Shown here: positions 18,046-27,337 of the stretch, piece after piece | Layout of the letters: each line of letters starts with the position of its first letter | Position numbering within the stretch: the first letter of the stretch is position 1 | NCBI RefSeq assembly: GCF_902499175.1 | Contig: NZ_CABVQC010000016.1 | Span: 62,001-126,000, forward strand | From: Burkholderia aenigmatica | GTDB taxonomy: Bacteria; Pseudomonadota; Gammaproteobacteria; Burkholderiales; Burkholderiaceae | DNA: 64,000 nt | Direction of reading: 5' to 3' | The notes under the pieces: generated by a model | The model's database searches: none | What the model was told of the DNA's origin: nothing | The model's input: only the letters and a program-made list of their open reading frames with translations | Translations under genes and position numbers: made by a program

Positions 18046-19458
18046 TCAGTACGCGTTGCTGTGGGTCCAGCCGCGCAGGACGGTGGCCATGACGATGCGC
18101 ATGTCGAGTGCGAAGGACCAGTTGCGCAGGTAGTAGAGATCGGCTTCGACACGGCGCTGCATCTTCTCGACGCGATCGGTCTCGCCGCGCAGGCCGTTGA
18201 TCTGCGCCCAGCCGGTGATGCCCGGCTTGACGCGATAGCGATGGATGTAGCCGTCGACGATCTTCCGGTACAGGTCGTCGTGTTCGAGCGCATGCGGACG
18301 CGGCCCGACGACGGACATCTCGCCGCGCAGCACGTTGATGAACTGCGGCATCTCGTCGAGGCTGGTGCGGCGCAGGAAGGCCCCGATCCGCGTGACGCGC
18401 GGATCGTCGCGCGTCGCCTGGCGCACGACGTGGCGGTCGTCGTGGAGCCGCATCGTGCGGAACTTGATGATCGTGAACGCCTTGCCGTTGGCCCCCTTGC
18501 GCTGCTGCCGGAACAGGGCCGGCCCCTTCGACGAAAACCGGATCGTCAGCGCGATGACGAGCAGCAGCGGGGCGGTGCAGGTCAGGACGGCGGCCGCGAA
18601 CAGCCGGTCGAAGACGGCCTTCTGCAGCAGCGCGCGGGACGACAGCGGCGACGCGACGAGGTTGATCGCGGGCGCGCCGACGAGATCGATCATTTCACCG
18701 TCGAACATCGCGAGCCTGCTGACGTCCGGCACGAGCCGGATGTTGACGAGATCGTCGCGGAACGCATCGAGCACGGCCATCACGGTGCGGGCCTCGTCGA
18801 TCGGCAATGCGAGCCAGATTTCGGGAATCGCGTGCGCCCGGACGTGTCGTGCGAAGGCATCGAGCGAGCGGAAGGACGGCGCATCGACGCGGTCGCCGCG
18901 CGTCGTGACGCCGAAGTCGAGGGTTGCCGCCGCGCGAAAGCCGGCCGAGGGCAATCGGCCAATACGGTCGAGCAGTGCGTCGCGATGCGTGCCCGCCCCG
19001 ACGATGGCGACGAGGCGGTCGCCGTCCTGGGTGCGCGCGATGCGGTCGAGCGTCGTGCGCGCGACCAGTCGCGACGCGACGAGTACGACGCCGCTCACGG
19101 CTGTCCACAGCAAATGCCAGGAGGGCGAAACGTTCAGTGCGGGAGGGAGGGCCAGCATCACGAGTGTGGCGCAGGCCTGGGCAAGCAGCCATGCGAAGGC
19201 GGTGACCGCGGCGGCGCGGTATTTCGACCGGCCGCACGGCGCGGGGTACAGGGGGAATGCAGGGAACAGCAGCAGTGCGAACGTTGCCGCACAGGTGACG
19301 TTCGCGAGTTCCGCTGCGCCGCCGCTTTCGGAGGCGGGGAAAACCAGCGTTGCGACAAGCGCGCCGGCCGAAATCAGCACGACGTCGGAAGCTCTGGCGA
19401 GCGCCCCCACGGGGTGCCGCGACGCATGCCCGCGTCGTGCTTCGAAAAACATATCCAT
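18046..19458 (-). CDS. Undecaprenyl-phosphate sugar phosphotransferase (WcaJ/WbaP family)
   Basis: Initiating glycosyl-1-phosphate transferase, 470 residues. The first half has four to five membrane helices and a Rossmann-like CoA-binding-type domain (LVAIVGAGTHRDALLDRIG). The C-terminal ~200 residues are the bacterial sugar transferase domain, with KAFTIIKFRTM, RRTSLDEMPQFINVLRGEMS, VGPRPH and the terminal YRVKPGITGWAQINGLRGE. ATG 19458 is chosen because AGGG lies just upstream and the conserved protein begins nearby; longer in-frame extension is possible to 19617. It is the first gene of the exopolysaccharide operon and sets the first sugar, most often glucose or galactose in this family. 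Confidence 0.92.
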   Translation of the reverse strand: MDMFFEARRGHASRHPVGALARASDVVLISAGALVATLVFPASESGGAAELANVTCAATFALLLFPAFPLYPAPCGRSKYRAAAVTAFAWLLAQACATLVMLALPPALNVSPSWHLLWTAVSGVVLVASRLVARTTLDRIARTQDGDRLVAIVGAGTHRDALLDRIGRLPSAGFRAAATLDFGVTTRGDRVDAPSFRSLDAFARHVRAHAIPEIWLALPIDEARTVMAVLDAFRDDLVNIRLVPDVSRLAMFDGEMIDLVGAPAINLVASPLSSRALLQKAVFDRLFAAAVLTCTAPLLLVIALTIRFSSKGPALFRQQRKGANGKAFTIIKFRTMRLHDDRHVVRQATRDDPRVTRIGAFLRRTSLDEMPQFINVLRGEMSVVGPRPHALEHDDLYRKIVDGYIHRYRVKPGITGWAQINGLRGETDRVEKMQRRVEADLYYLRNWSFALDMRIVMATVLRGWTHSNAY

Positions 19459-19923
19459 ATACCCTGTTGCAACCGTTCTGTTTGACCCTGCGCCGGGTGC
19501 CACCGCGATCCCGCACGCAAGACGTCGCATTCGGCGGATGCCGGAGGCGGCTTCATTGCGCGGAGTGGGCAATCGATGGACGGGGGCGCTGCTTGACTTG
19601 CTGTCGGTAGCGCGCATTGCGCCGGTGCTTCCGGATTCGCGTTCGCATTGCGTGAATGTTTGCGAAATGTTGCGATCGGACCGACGGGGTCAATTTTCGG
19701 GAACTGGGGTACTGATTTAAATAGAACTTCTACCAAATTGGTAGTTGATGAGTTGGTACAAGTACGAATGATTTGAGATGGGCCCGCATTGTCATTATTG
19801 AGGGGGCGTGCGGGGTGATGCGAGCAGGCATCAGGATCGACGGGGCGTTCGGACGACTCGAGGGAGCGCAAGGCGTTGCGCAGGAGGGGGCGGCGGCGCG
19901 GGAAGCGGATTGCGCAAGATCTC
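19459..19923 (-). promoter_or_regulatory. Leader/promoter region of the exopolysaccharide operon
   Basis: About 465 bases without a gene, richer in A+T than the flanks, between wcaJ and the acdS terminator. It must hold the promoter for the nine-gene operon. It includes a perfect dyad at 19730-19744 (CTACCAA-A-TTGGTAG) and, just upstream, further TTGGTAC and GTACAAGTAC sequence. No sigma-54 -24/-12 pair was found by eye. Confidence 0.5.
19730..19744. promoter_or_regulatory. Perfect dyad, candidate operator
   Basis: CTACCAA-A-TTGGTAG, seven-base arms with a one-base centre, about 270 bases upstream of the wcaJ start and next to an AT-rich patch. The symmetry and place suggest a dimeric regulator site; the regulator is unknown. 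Confidence 0.4.
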
Positions 19924-19964
19924 AAAACGATCGCGGCCCGAGGCGGACAATCTCCGCTCGGGCC
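19924..19964 (-). terminator. Intrinsic terminator of acdS
   Basis: On the minus strand CGGCCCGAG-CGGA pairs with TCCG-CCTCGGGCCG (one bulged base) around a short loop. The stem is followed by CGATCG and TTTTG. It lies about 50 bases past the acdS stop and insulates acdS from the exopolysaccharide operon. Confidence 0.7.
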
Positions 19965-20017
19965 GTCGCTATCTCATGACGCAAGCAGTCGTGCGCCTGA
20001 TCGACACGGGATGCACC

Positions 20018-21034
20018 TCACCCGTTGCGGAAGATTTCCGCGTAGGCGCTCAGCGCCGGCACTCCCCCGAGATGCGCATACAGCACCTTCGACCCCGGTT
20101 CGAATTCGCCGAGCCGCACCTTGTCGATCATCCCGTGCATCGATTTCCCTTCGTAGACGGGATCGGTCAGCATGCCTTCCAGCCGTGCGCACAGCCGAAT
20201 CGCGTCCAGCGTGCCGTCGTTCGGCAGCCCGTACTCGGGCCCCGCATAGCGCGTGTCGAGCACGACATCCTGCTCGGCGATATCGCGGCCGAGGCCGACG
20301 AGTTCGGCCGTGTGCCGCGCGATGCGCGTGATCTGTTCGCGAGTTTGTTCCGGCTTCGCCGACGCATCGATCCCGATTACGCGATCCGCGCGTCCGTCGG
20401 CCGCGAAGCCGACGACCATCCCCGCTTGCGTGCTGCCGGTGACCGAGCAGACCACGATGTAATCGAACTTGAACCCGAGCTGCGCTTCCTGCGCGCGCAC
20501 TTCCTCCGCGAAACCGACGAACCCGAGGCCGCCGAGCGGATGCTCGGAACAGCCGGCGGGAATCGGATACGGCTTGCCGCCGGCCTGCCGCACGCTTTCC
20601 ATCGCGTCTTCCCAGCTGCGCCGAATGCCGATGTCGAAACCGTCGGATACGAGTCGCACGTCGGCGCCCATCATCCGCGACAACTGGATATTGCCGACGC
20701 GGTCGTACACCGGATCTTCATAGTTGACCCAGTGCTCCTGCACGAGCACGCACTTCATCCCGAGATGCGCGGCGACGGCCGCGACCTGGCGCGTCTGGTT
20801 CGACTGCACGCCGCCGATCGACACGAGCGTGTCCGCCCCCTGCGCGAGCGCGTCGGGAACGAGATATTCGAGCTTGCGCGTCTTGTTGCCGCCGAATGCG
20901 AGGCCGCTGTTGCAGTCCTCGCGCTTCGCATACAGCTCGACCTTGCCGCCGAGATGCGCGCTCAGGCGCTTGAGCGGCTGGATGGGCGTCGGGCCGAACG
21001 TCAGCGGATAACGGGGGAAGCGTTGCAGGTTCAT
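20018..21034 (-). CDS. acdS: 1-Aminocyclopropane-1-carboxylate (ACC) deaminase
   Basis: PLP enzyme converting ACC, the plant ethylene precursor, to 2-oxobutyrate and ammonia. The length is 338 residues, exactly that of true AcdS. The PLP lysine is K51 in GGNK. The residues used to separate true ACC deaminases from D-cysteine desulfhydrases are present: Y294-E295 in [10 protein letters not shown] and L322 in AHLGG. The opening [20 protein letters not shown] is also characteristic. The regulator acdR is divergent at 21232. The enzyme is cytoplasmic; its 2-oxobutyrate could feed the E1 enzyme encoded at 21854-24574. Confidence 0.97.
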   Translation of the reverse strand: MNLQRFPRYPLTFGPTPIQPLKRLSAHLGGKVELYAKREDCNSGLAFGGNKTRKLEYLVPDALAQGADTLVSIGGVQSNQTRQVAAVAAHLGMKCVLVQEHWVNYEDPVYDRVGNIQLSRMMGADVRLVSDGFDIGIRRSWEDAMESVRQAGGKPYPIPAGCSEHPLGGLGFVGFAEEVRAQEAQLGFKFDYIVVCSVTGSTQAGMVVGFAADGRADRVIGIDASAKPEQTREQITRIARHTAELVGLGRDIAEQDVVLDTRYAGPEYGLPNDGTLDAIRLCARLEGMLTDPVYEGKSMHGMIDKVRLGEFEPGSKVLYAHLGGVPALSAYAEIFRNG

Positions 21035-21129
21035 CGGCGGGCTCCGGAAAGCGGTGGACAGGGCGGGAAATCGGATCGATCGGTCGCGGCCGGATGGCCG
21101 TGTTCCGATGAGAAAAATGATAGGCAGAA

Positions 21130-21218
21130 GCGCGAGAAATGGGCTTGCGAAATAAATTGCGGTGACCTACGTTATCGACGAGATGAGTGAGAAATAAACA
21201 ATTTCGGTTCGCTGAAAT
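21130..21218. promoter_or_regulatory. acdS-acdR intergenic region with repeated GAAAT half-sites
   Basis: The divergent intergenic region carries GAAAT-AAACA-ATTTC (21191-21205), a further GAAAT at 21214-21218, and GAAAT copies near 21136 and 21154. A series of GAAAT/ATTTC half-sites fits an array for an Lrp-type regulator. AcdR is known to control acdS through an Lrp-box; the exact box here is my reading. Confidence 0.45.
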
Positions 21219-21231
21219 GGAGGATGGCGCA

Positions 21232-21732
21232 ATGAAATTAGATCGCGGTAGCGCAACGCCGGCCGATGCCGCACCGGTGCTCGATCGCATCGACCGCGCG
21301 ATCCTGCGGCAACTACAGCAGGACGCGTCGATCTCGAACGTGAGCCTCGCAGCGAAGGTGAAGCTGAGCGCACCCGCCTGCCTGCGGCGCGTCGAGCGGC
21401 TGAAGGAAATGGGGTTGATCCGCGGCATCGTCGCGTTGCTCGACCCGAAGCCGCTCGGCGCCGGGATGCTGGTCGTGATCGGCTTCGTGCTCGATCGCTC
21501 GACGCCGGAAGCGTTCGCCGCGTTCGAGAAGGCCGCGCAGAAAGTGTCGGGGTGCGTCGAGTGCCACGTCGTGACCGGCGAATTCGACTACTTCATGCTG
21601 GTGCGCACACGCGACAACGACAGCTTCAACCGGCTGCATGCCGAGCAGCTGCTTTACCTGCCCGGTGTGCGGCAGGTTCGCTCGTTCATGGTGCTCAAGG
21701 AGATCCTGTCGACGCATGCGTTGCCGCTGTAG
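21232..21732 (+). CDS. acdR: Lrp/AsnC-family regulator, probable AcdR
   Basis: 166 residues: an N-terminal winged helix (LDRIDRAILRQLQQDASISN...SAPACLRRVERLKEMGLI) and a RAM ligand-binding domain (VVTGEFDYFMLVRTRDNDSF). The ATG at 21232 has GGAGG eight bases upstream; the open frame extends 45 bases further 5' without a better site. Divergent arrangement with acdS is the classical AcdR-AcdS pair, in which AcdR activates acdS in response to ACC. It is distinct from the second Lrp protein at 24739. Confidence 0.85.
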   Translation: MKLDRGSATPADAAPVLDRIDRAILRQLQQDASISNVSLAAKVKLSAPACLRRVERLKEMGLIRGIVALLDPKPLGAGMLVVIGFVLDRSTPEAFAAFEKAAQKVSGCVECHVVTGEFDYFMLVRTRDNDSFNRLHAEQLLYLPGVRQVRSFMVLKEILSTHALPL

Positions 21733-21757
21733 CGCGGCATGCGTGACGCTTGGCCGG

Positions 21758-21789
21758 CCGGGTGCGCTGCGTTACGGCGGCACACCCGG
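21758..21789. terminator. Hairpin between convergent acdR and E1 genes
   Basis: CCGGGTG and CACCCGG arms (7 bp) with a partly paired interior, in the 121-base gap between two convergent stops. No T-tract follows on either strand, so only a weak bidirectional terminator is suggested. Confidence 0.35.
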
Positions 21790-21853
21790 CGGAAAAGGGA
21801 GGGATGGCGCTGCCGAAAGGGGCAGCGTGTCGTGATGGCGAATGCGGGTGCGC

Positions 21854-24574
21854 TCAGCGCTGCCAGGGCGCCGCACCATCGGGCGATGGCGCAATCTTGC
21901 CGAGCCGCTCGCGTGCCGCCTGGACCACTGCCGCATCGATCTCGCCTTCATCGGCCAGCGCCTTCAGCGCGGCGAGCACGATACTCGCGCGATCGACTTC
22001 GAAGAACGTGCGCAGTGCTTCACGCGTGTCGCTGCGGCCGAACCCGTCGGTGCCGAGCGTCACGTAGCGGCGCGGCACGTACGCGCGGATCAGCTCGGGC
22101 ACCGCGCGCACGTAGTCGGTCGCGGCGATCACCGGGCCTTGCGTCGATTCAAGCATCCGCGTGACATACGGCTCGTTCGCCACTGCACCAAGTCGTGACA
22201 ATCGCTCGGCCTCCATCCCGTCGCGCTGCAGTTCACTGAAACTCGTTACGCTCCACACGTCTGCATCGATGCCCCATTCATCCGTCAGCATCCGCTGCGC
22301 GGCGAGTACCTCGCCGAGGATCGCGCCCGCGCCGAGCAATTGCACGCGTGCCGTTGCGTTCGAACAGGACGGCAGCCGGTGCATGCCCTTCAGGATGCCG
22401 TCGCGCCGGGCGGCCGGATCGTCGTCGGGCATCGACGGCTGCGCGTAGTTCTCGTTCGTGACGGTCACGTAATAGAAGACGTCGCGCTGCTGCTCGACCA
22501 TCTCGCGCATGCCTGCATCGACGATCGTTGCGACTTCGTACGCGAACGCCGGATCGTACGCGCGGCAGTTCGGGATCGTCGAAGCCGCGAGATGGCTGCT
22601 GCCGTCCTGGTGCTGCAGGCCCTCGCCGCCGAGCGTCGTGCGGCCCGACGTCGCGCCGACGAGGAAGCCGCGCGAGCGCTGATCGGCGGCGGCCCAGATC
22701 AGGTCGCCGATGCGCTGGAAGCCGAACATCGAGTAGTAGATGTAGAACGGCAGCATCGGCAGGTCGTGCACGCTGTACGCGGTCGCGGCAGCGATCCACG
22801 ACGATACCGCGCCAGCTTCCGAAATCCCTTCCTCGAGAATCTGGCCGCGCGTGTCCTCGCGGTAGTACAGCATCGAGCCGAGATCCTCGGGCTCGTAGCG
22901 CTGCCCGAGCGGCGAGTAGATGCCGACCTGCCGGAACAGGCTCGCCATCCCGAACGTGCGCGCTTCGTCCGCGACGATCGGTACGACGCGCGGGCCGAGC
23001 GCCGGATCCTTCAGCAGCGCGGCCAGCATGCGCACGAGCGCCATGGTCGTCGACATCTCGCGATTCGCCGCGTCCAGCGCGAACGCACCCCAGGCCGGCA
23101 TCGGCGGGACGGTCAGCCCCTGCGATGCCGCCATCCGCCTTCTGGGCAGATAGCCGCCCAGGGCAGCCCGGCGAGCATGCAGGTAACGCATCTCGCGGCT
23201 GTCTTCGGCCGGTTTGTAGAACGTGAGCTGCTCGACGTCGAGATCCGACAGCGGCAGCCGGAAACGGTCGCGGAATGCTTTCAGGTCGTCGACGTCGAGC
23301 TTCTTCTGCTGGTGGGTCGTCATCCGCCCCTGGCCGGCCGCGCCCATCCCGTAACCCTTCATCGTCTTCGCGAGGACCACGGTCGGCTGGCCGCGATGGG
23401 CGAGCGCACGTGCATAGGCGGCGTGCAGCTTGCGCGCGTCGTGGCCGCCGCGGCGCAGGCGGTCGATCTCCGCGTCGGTGAGCTGCGCGGCGAGCGCGTC
23501 GAGCGCCGGGTCGCGGCTGAAGAAGCGTGCGCGGTTGTATGCGCCGTCGTTCGCGGAGAAGGTCTGGAACTGGCCGTCGACGGTGTCGGCGAACGCACGG
23601 GCAAGTGCGCCCGCGTGATCGCGCGCGAACAGCGGATCCCAGTCGGAACCCCACAACACCTTGATCACGTTCCAGCCGGCGCCGGCGAACAGCGCTTCGA
23701 GTTCGTCGATCACGCGGCCGTTGCCGCGCACCGGGCCGTCGAGCCGCTGCAGGTTGCAGTTGATCACGAACACGAGGTTGTCGAGGCCCTCGCGTGCGGC
23801 GAGCGACAGCGCGCCGAGCGATTCGGGCTCGTCCATTTCGCCGTCGCCGAAGAAACCCCACACGGTGCGGTTCGCGGTGTTCGCGAGGCCGCGATGCTGC
23901 AGGTAGCGCATGAAGCGCGCCTGGTAGATCGCGTTGATCGGGCCGATGCCCATCGAGCCGGTCGGGAACTGCCAGAAGTCGGGCATCAGCCACGGGTGCG
24001 GATACGAACACAGGCCGGGACCGGCAATTTCGCGGCGGTAGTGCTTCAGGTGTTCCTCGTCGAGGAAGCCTTCGAGATACGCGCGTGCGTAGACGCCCGG
24101 CGACGAATGCGGCTGGAAGTAGACGAGGTCGCCGCCCGTGCTGCCTTCACGCGTTGCCGCGCGGAAGAAATGGTTGAAGCCGACTTCGAACAGGTCGGAC
24201 GCCGATGCATAGCTTGCGATGTGTCCGCCGAGTTCGCCGTACGCGCGGTTCGCGCGGACGACCATCGCGAGCGCATTCCAGCGCAGCGCGGCCGACAGCC
24301 GCTCTTCGAGATCGGCATCGCCCGGATACGGCGGCTGCTCGTGTGCGGCGATCGTGTTCACGTACGGCGTGACGGCCCCACGCGACGCCGCAAGCCCGCG
24401 GATGTGCGCATGGGCGCCGAGCCGGTCGAGCAGGAACTGCGCGCGATCCTTGCCGACGTGCGCGGCGACCGCGTCGAGCGCTTCCAGCCATTCGGCAGTT
24501 TCTTCAGGGTCGGCATCGGCGTGCGCGAGGCCCGCGCGCCGCGTGGCGTCGATTCCGTTCGACAGGTCCGTCAT
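21854..24574 (-). CDS. AceE-type 2-oxoacid dehydrogenase E1 (pyruvate or 2-oxobutyrate)
   Basis: A 906-residue homodimeric thiamine diphosphate E1 of the AceE family. Markers: FNHFFR and GDLVYFQPHSSPGVYARAYLEG early on; the ThDP motif from GDGEMDEPES to FVINCNLQRLDGPVRGN; TFGMASLFRQVGIY; and IYYSMFGFQRIGDLIWAAADQ. ATG 24574 is chosen for the GGGAG seven bases upstream; 16 more codons are open 5'. No E2 or E3 gene is adjacent, so it must borrow lipoyl partners from elsewhere. The layout with a divergent Lrp regulator parallels the Pseudomonas putida mdeR/mdeB arrangement, where the E1 acts on 2-oxobutyrate. Placement next to ACC deaminase supports that substrate. Pyruvate remains possible. Confidence 0.88.
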   Translation of the reverse strand: MTDLSNGIDATRRAGLAHADADPEETAEWLEALDAVAAHVGKDRAQFLLDRLGAHAHIRGLAASRGAVTPYVNTIAAHEQPPYPGDADLEERLSAALRWNALAMVVRANRAYGELGGHIASYASASDLFEVGFNHFFRAATREGSTGGDLVYFQPHSSPGVYARAYLEGFLDEEHLKHYRREIAGPGLCSYPHPWLMPDFWQFPTGSMGIGPINAIYQARFMRYLQHRGLANTANRTVWGFFGDGEMDEPESLGALSLAAREGLDNLVFVINCNLQRLDGPVRGNGRVIDELEALFAGAGWNVIKVLWGSDWDPLFARDHAGALARAFADTVDGQFQTFSANDGAYNRARFFSRDPALDALAAQLTDAEIDRLRRGGHDARKLHAAYARALAHRGQPTVVLAKTMKGYGMGAAGQGRMTTHQQKKLDVDDLKAFRDRFRLPLSDLDVEQLTFYKPAEDSREMRYLHARRAALGGYLPRRRMAASQGLTVPPMPAWGAFALDAANREMSTTMALVRMLAALLKDPALGPRVVPIVADEARTFGMASLFRQVGIYSPLGQRYEPEDLGSMLYYREDTRGQILEEGISEAGAVSSWIAAATAYSVHDLPMLPFYIYYSMFGFQRIGDLIWAAADQRSRGFLVGATSGRTTLGGEGLQHQDGSSHLAASTIPNCRAYDPAFAYEVATIVDAGMREMVEQQRDVFYYVTVTNENYAQPSMPDDDPAARRDGILKGMHRLPSCSNATARVQLLGAGAILGEVLAAQRMLTDEWGIDADVWSVTSFSELQRDGMEAERLSRLGAVANEPYVTRMLESTQGPVIAATDYVRAVPELIRAYVPRRYVTLGTDGFGRSDTREALRTFFEVDRASIVLAALKALADEGEIDAAVVQAARERLGKIAPSPDGAAPWQR

Positions 24575-24697
24575 CGCAGGTCTCCCGCGCGCCGGGTCGG
24601 GGCGGCGCGCAATCAGTGGCAATCGGTCGGATCATGCTACCCGCCGATCCGCAAAATATGCGTCTGATTTCATTGTGAATTCCAGTCTGGATAGTGT

Positions 24698-24733
24698 AAA
24701 TATTCTGGTTACAGCCACTCTTCTGGAATATTT
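24698..24733. promoter_or_regulatory. Inverted repeat in the E1-lrp intergenic region
   Basis: Perfect arms AAATATTC (24698-24705) and GAATATTT (24726-24733) separated by 20 bases, with inner TCTGG elements. The site ends five bases before the lrp ATG. It is a good candidate for the operator of the divergent Lrp-family regulator, both autoregulating it and controlling the E1 gene. Confidence 0.5.
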
Positions 24734-24738
24734 CGACC

Positions 24739-25266
24739 ATGAGCGCGAACCCGCGGCGGCTCGACCGCATCGACATCGGCATCCTGAACCAGCTTCAGCA
24801 GAACGCACGGATCACGAACGCGGAACTCGCGAAGGCGGTGAACCTGTCGGTCACGCCGTGCTTCAACCGCGTGCGCGCGCTGGAGAAGCTCGGGCTGTTC
24901 CGGCAGCAGGTCACGCTGCTCGATCCCGAGCCGCTCGGGCTGCGGATCAACGTGTTCATCCAGGTCAGCCTGGAAAAGCAGGTCGAGGATGCGCTGCAGC
25001 GTTTCGAGGAAGCGATCTCGCAGCGGCCGGAGGTGATGGAGTGCTACCTGATGTCGGGCGACGCCGATTACCTGCTGCGCGTCGTGATGCCCGACATGCG
25101 CACGCTCGAACGTTTCATCATCGAGCGGCTCACGACGATTCCCGGCGTGTCGAACATCCGGTCGAGCTTCGCGCTGAAGCAGGTGCGCTACAAGACCGCG
25201 CTGCCGCTGCCGGCGGCGGGGCTCACGCTCGTCGATCCGGACGAAGCGGCGTCCGACTGGAGCTGA
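24739..25266 (+). CDS. Lrp/AsnC-family transcriptional regulator
   Basis: 175 residues with the Lrp winged helix ([46 protein letters not shown]) at residues 8-55 and a RAM domain ending in the usual [16 protein letters not shown]. It is divergent from the E1 gene with 164 bases between starts, and the dyad at 24698-24733 sits in that gap. By analogy with MdeR it probably activates the E1 gene in response to an amino acid or 2-oxoacid; this is inference. The start has no strong Shine-Dalgarno, but the conserved domain begins within ten residues. Confidence 0.88.
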   Translation: MSANPRRLDRIDIGILNQLQQNARITNAELAKAVNLSVTPCFNRVRALEKLGLFRQQVTLLDPEPLGLRINVFIQVSLEKQVEDALQRFEEAISQRPEVMECYLMSGDADYLLRVVMPDMRTLERFIIERLTTIPGVSNIRSSFALKQVRYKTALPLPAAGLTLVDPDEAASDWS

Positions 25267-25509
25267 GCGCGCCGGCCGTCGAGCTGTCCATCGGCTGACG
25301 CCGCGGTGACGAATCGATGACGCGCGAACGTACGCGCACCGTGCACCTCGCATCGAACGAATCGCGCGAACGCCCCTCATACGTCAGTCGGATCGTTCGC
25401 ACGGCCACGACGTCGAGCGGGCAACGCGCGTATGCTCGTCCGGGCGGCGGCGCGTGCGGATGCGCGGACGGTTCATGCATGTCTCGGTCAATCAACGAAT
25501 GAGGGCATC

Positions 25510-27231
25510 ATGGCAAGACAGACGATGGCGGAATACCTGGCGAAGACGCTGGCGGCAGCGGGCGTCGAGCGCATCTGGGGCGTGACGGGCGACAGCCTGA
25601 ACGGCCTGTCGTTCAGCCTGAGCCAGATCGGCTCGATCCGCTGGATGCATACGCGGCACGAGGAAAGCGCCGCGTTCGCGGCCGGCGCCGACGCGGCGTC
25701 GACCGGGCGGCTCGCGGTGTGCGCGGGCAGCTGCGGCCCCGGCAACCTGCACCTGATCAACGGGTTGTACGACTGCCACCGCAATCACCAGCCGGTGCTC
25801 GCGATCGCCGCGCACATTCCGTCGACCGAGATCGGCCTCGGCTACTTCCAGGAAACCCATCCGCAGGAACTGTTCCGCGAGTGCAGCCACTTCGCGGAAC
25901 TCGTGACGAACGCGTCGCAGTTTCCGCGCGTGCTCGCACGGGCGATGCGCACCGCGATCGACGAGCGCGGCGTCGCGGTGATCGTGCTGCCGGGCGATAT
26001 CGCGCTCGGCGACGGCCCGGAAGAGCTGCCTGCGTGGAGCGAGTCGTCACCGCCGTCGATTCTGCCGGCCGACGCCGATCTCGACCGGCTCGCGGCGCTG
26101 CTCAATGCGTCCGATGCGGTCACGCTGCTGTGCGGCAGCGGCACGCAAGGCGCGCACGACGAAGTGGTCGCGCTGGCCGACACGCTCGGCGCGCCGGTCG
26201 TACATGCGCTGCGCGGCAAACAGTTCGTCGAATGGGACAACCCGTTCGACGTCGGGATGACGGGGCTGATCGGTTTCAGCTCCGGCTATCACGCAATGGA
26301 ATCGTGCGACACGCTGCTGATGCTCGGCACGGATTTTCCGTACCGGCCGTTCTATCCGACGAACGCGAAGGTCGCGCAGATCGACTGGAAGGGCTCGCAA
26401 CTCGGCCATCGCGCGCCGCTCGCGCTCGGCCTCGTCGGCACCGTGAAGGAAACGATCGCGGCGCTGTTGCCGCGCCTCACGCGCAAGACGCAGCGGCGCT
26501 TCCTCGAGAATGCGCTGAAGCACTACGCGGCCGCCCGCAAGGGGCTCGACGATCTCGCGGTGGCCGAGCCGCCGGGCCGCGCGATTCATCCGCAGTATCT
26601 GACGAAGATCGTCGACGAAGTCGCGGCGGAAGACGCGATCTTCACGGCCGACGTCGGCACGCCGACGCTGTGGGCCGCGCGCTACCTGACGATGAACGGC
26701 AAGCGGCAACTGCACGGCTCGTTCAATCACGGCTCGATGGCGAACGCGATGCCGCAGGCGCTCGGTGCGCAGGGCGCGCATCCGGGGCGGCAGGTGGTGT
26801 CGCTGTCCGGCGACGGCGGGCTGTCGATGCTGCTCGGCGATCTGCTCACCGCGCGGCAGCTCAAGCTGCCGATCAAGATCGTCGTGTACAACAACAGCCT
26901 GCTCGGCTTCGTGTCGATGGAACTGAAGGCGGCCGGCTATCTCGATACGAACGTCGACCTGAGTCCGACCGATTTCGCGGCGATCGCGAAGGGCGCGGGC
27001 ATCTTCAGCGTGCGCGTCGAGCATTCTGAGAACGTCGAAGAGGCGCTGCGCATGGCGTTCGCGCACGACGGGCCGGCGGTGGTCGACGTCGTCACGTCGA
27101 AGTACGAGCTCGCGATGCCGCCGAAGATCGAACTCGCGCATGCGAAGGGCTTCAGCCTGTTCATGCTGCGTGCGATCCTCAGCGGGCGCGGCGACGAGAT
27201 CGTCGAGCTCGCCAGAACCAACTTGCGGTGA
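25510..27231 (+). CDS. poxB: Pyruvate dehydrogenase (quinone), pyruvate oxidase PoxB
   Basis: A 573-residue ThDP/FAD enzyme, essentially the length of E. coli PoxB (572). It oxidises pyruvate to acetate and CO2 and passes electrons to membrane ubiquinone. Seen: [13 protein letters not shown], the catalytic glutamate in [37 protein letters not shown] sequence, the ThDP-binding [13 protein letters not shown]...VYNNS, and the C-terminal [23 protein letters not shown], which corresponds to the lipid-activated membrane-binding peptide. ATG 25510 has GAGGG four bases upstream. PoxB can also take 2-oxobutyrate, which fits the 2-oxobutyrate-linked genes beside it. Confidence 0.95.
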   Translation: MARQTMAEYLAKTLAAAGVERIWGVTGDSLNGLSFSLSQIGSIRWMHTRHEESAAFAAGADAASTGRLAVCAGSCGPGNLHLINGLYDCHRNHQPVLAIAAHIPSTEIGLGYFQETHPQELFRECSHFAELVTNASQFPRVLARAMRTAIDERGVAVIVLPGDIALGDGPEELPAWSESSPPSILPADADLDRLAALLNASDAVTLLCGSGTQGAHDEVVALADTLGAPVVHALRGKQFVEWDNPFDVGMTGLIGFSSGYHAMESCDTLLMLGTDFPYRPFYPTNAKVAQIDWKGSQLGHRAPLALGLVGTVKETIAALLPRLTRKTQRRFLENALKHYAAARKGLDDLAVAEPPGRAIHPQYLTKIVDEVAAEDAIFTADVGTPTLWAARYLTMNGKRQLHGSFNHGSMANAMPQALGAQGAHPGRQVVSLSGDGGLSMLLGDLLTARQLKLPIKIVVYNNSLLGFVSMELKAAGYLDTNVDLSPTDFAAIAKGAGIFSVRVEHSENVEEALRMAFAHDGPAVVDVVTSKYELAMPPKIELAHAKGFSLFMLRAILSGRGDEIVELARTNLR

Positions 27232-27337
27232 AACGGCGCCGCGCAGCGCTGCTTTGGGCAGCGTGCGCGGCGTACCGCATCGACGAACGCAGCGGGGTGC
27301 GTTCGTCCCCGCAGGACGAATTGAACAACACGAAAAC

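Noticed and set aside
19600-19700. A sigma-54 promoter for the exopolysaccharide operon
   Set aside because: A GCAC...ATGC match on the minus strand has the wrong spacing between the -24 and -12 elements.
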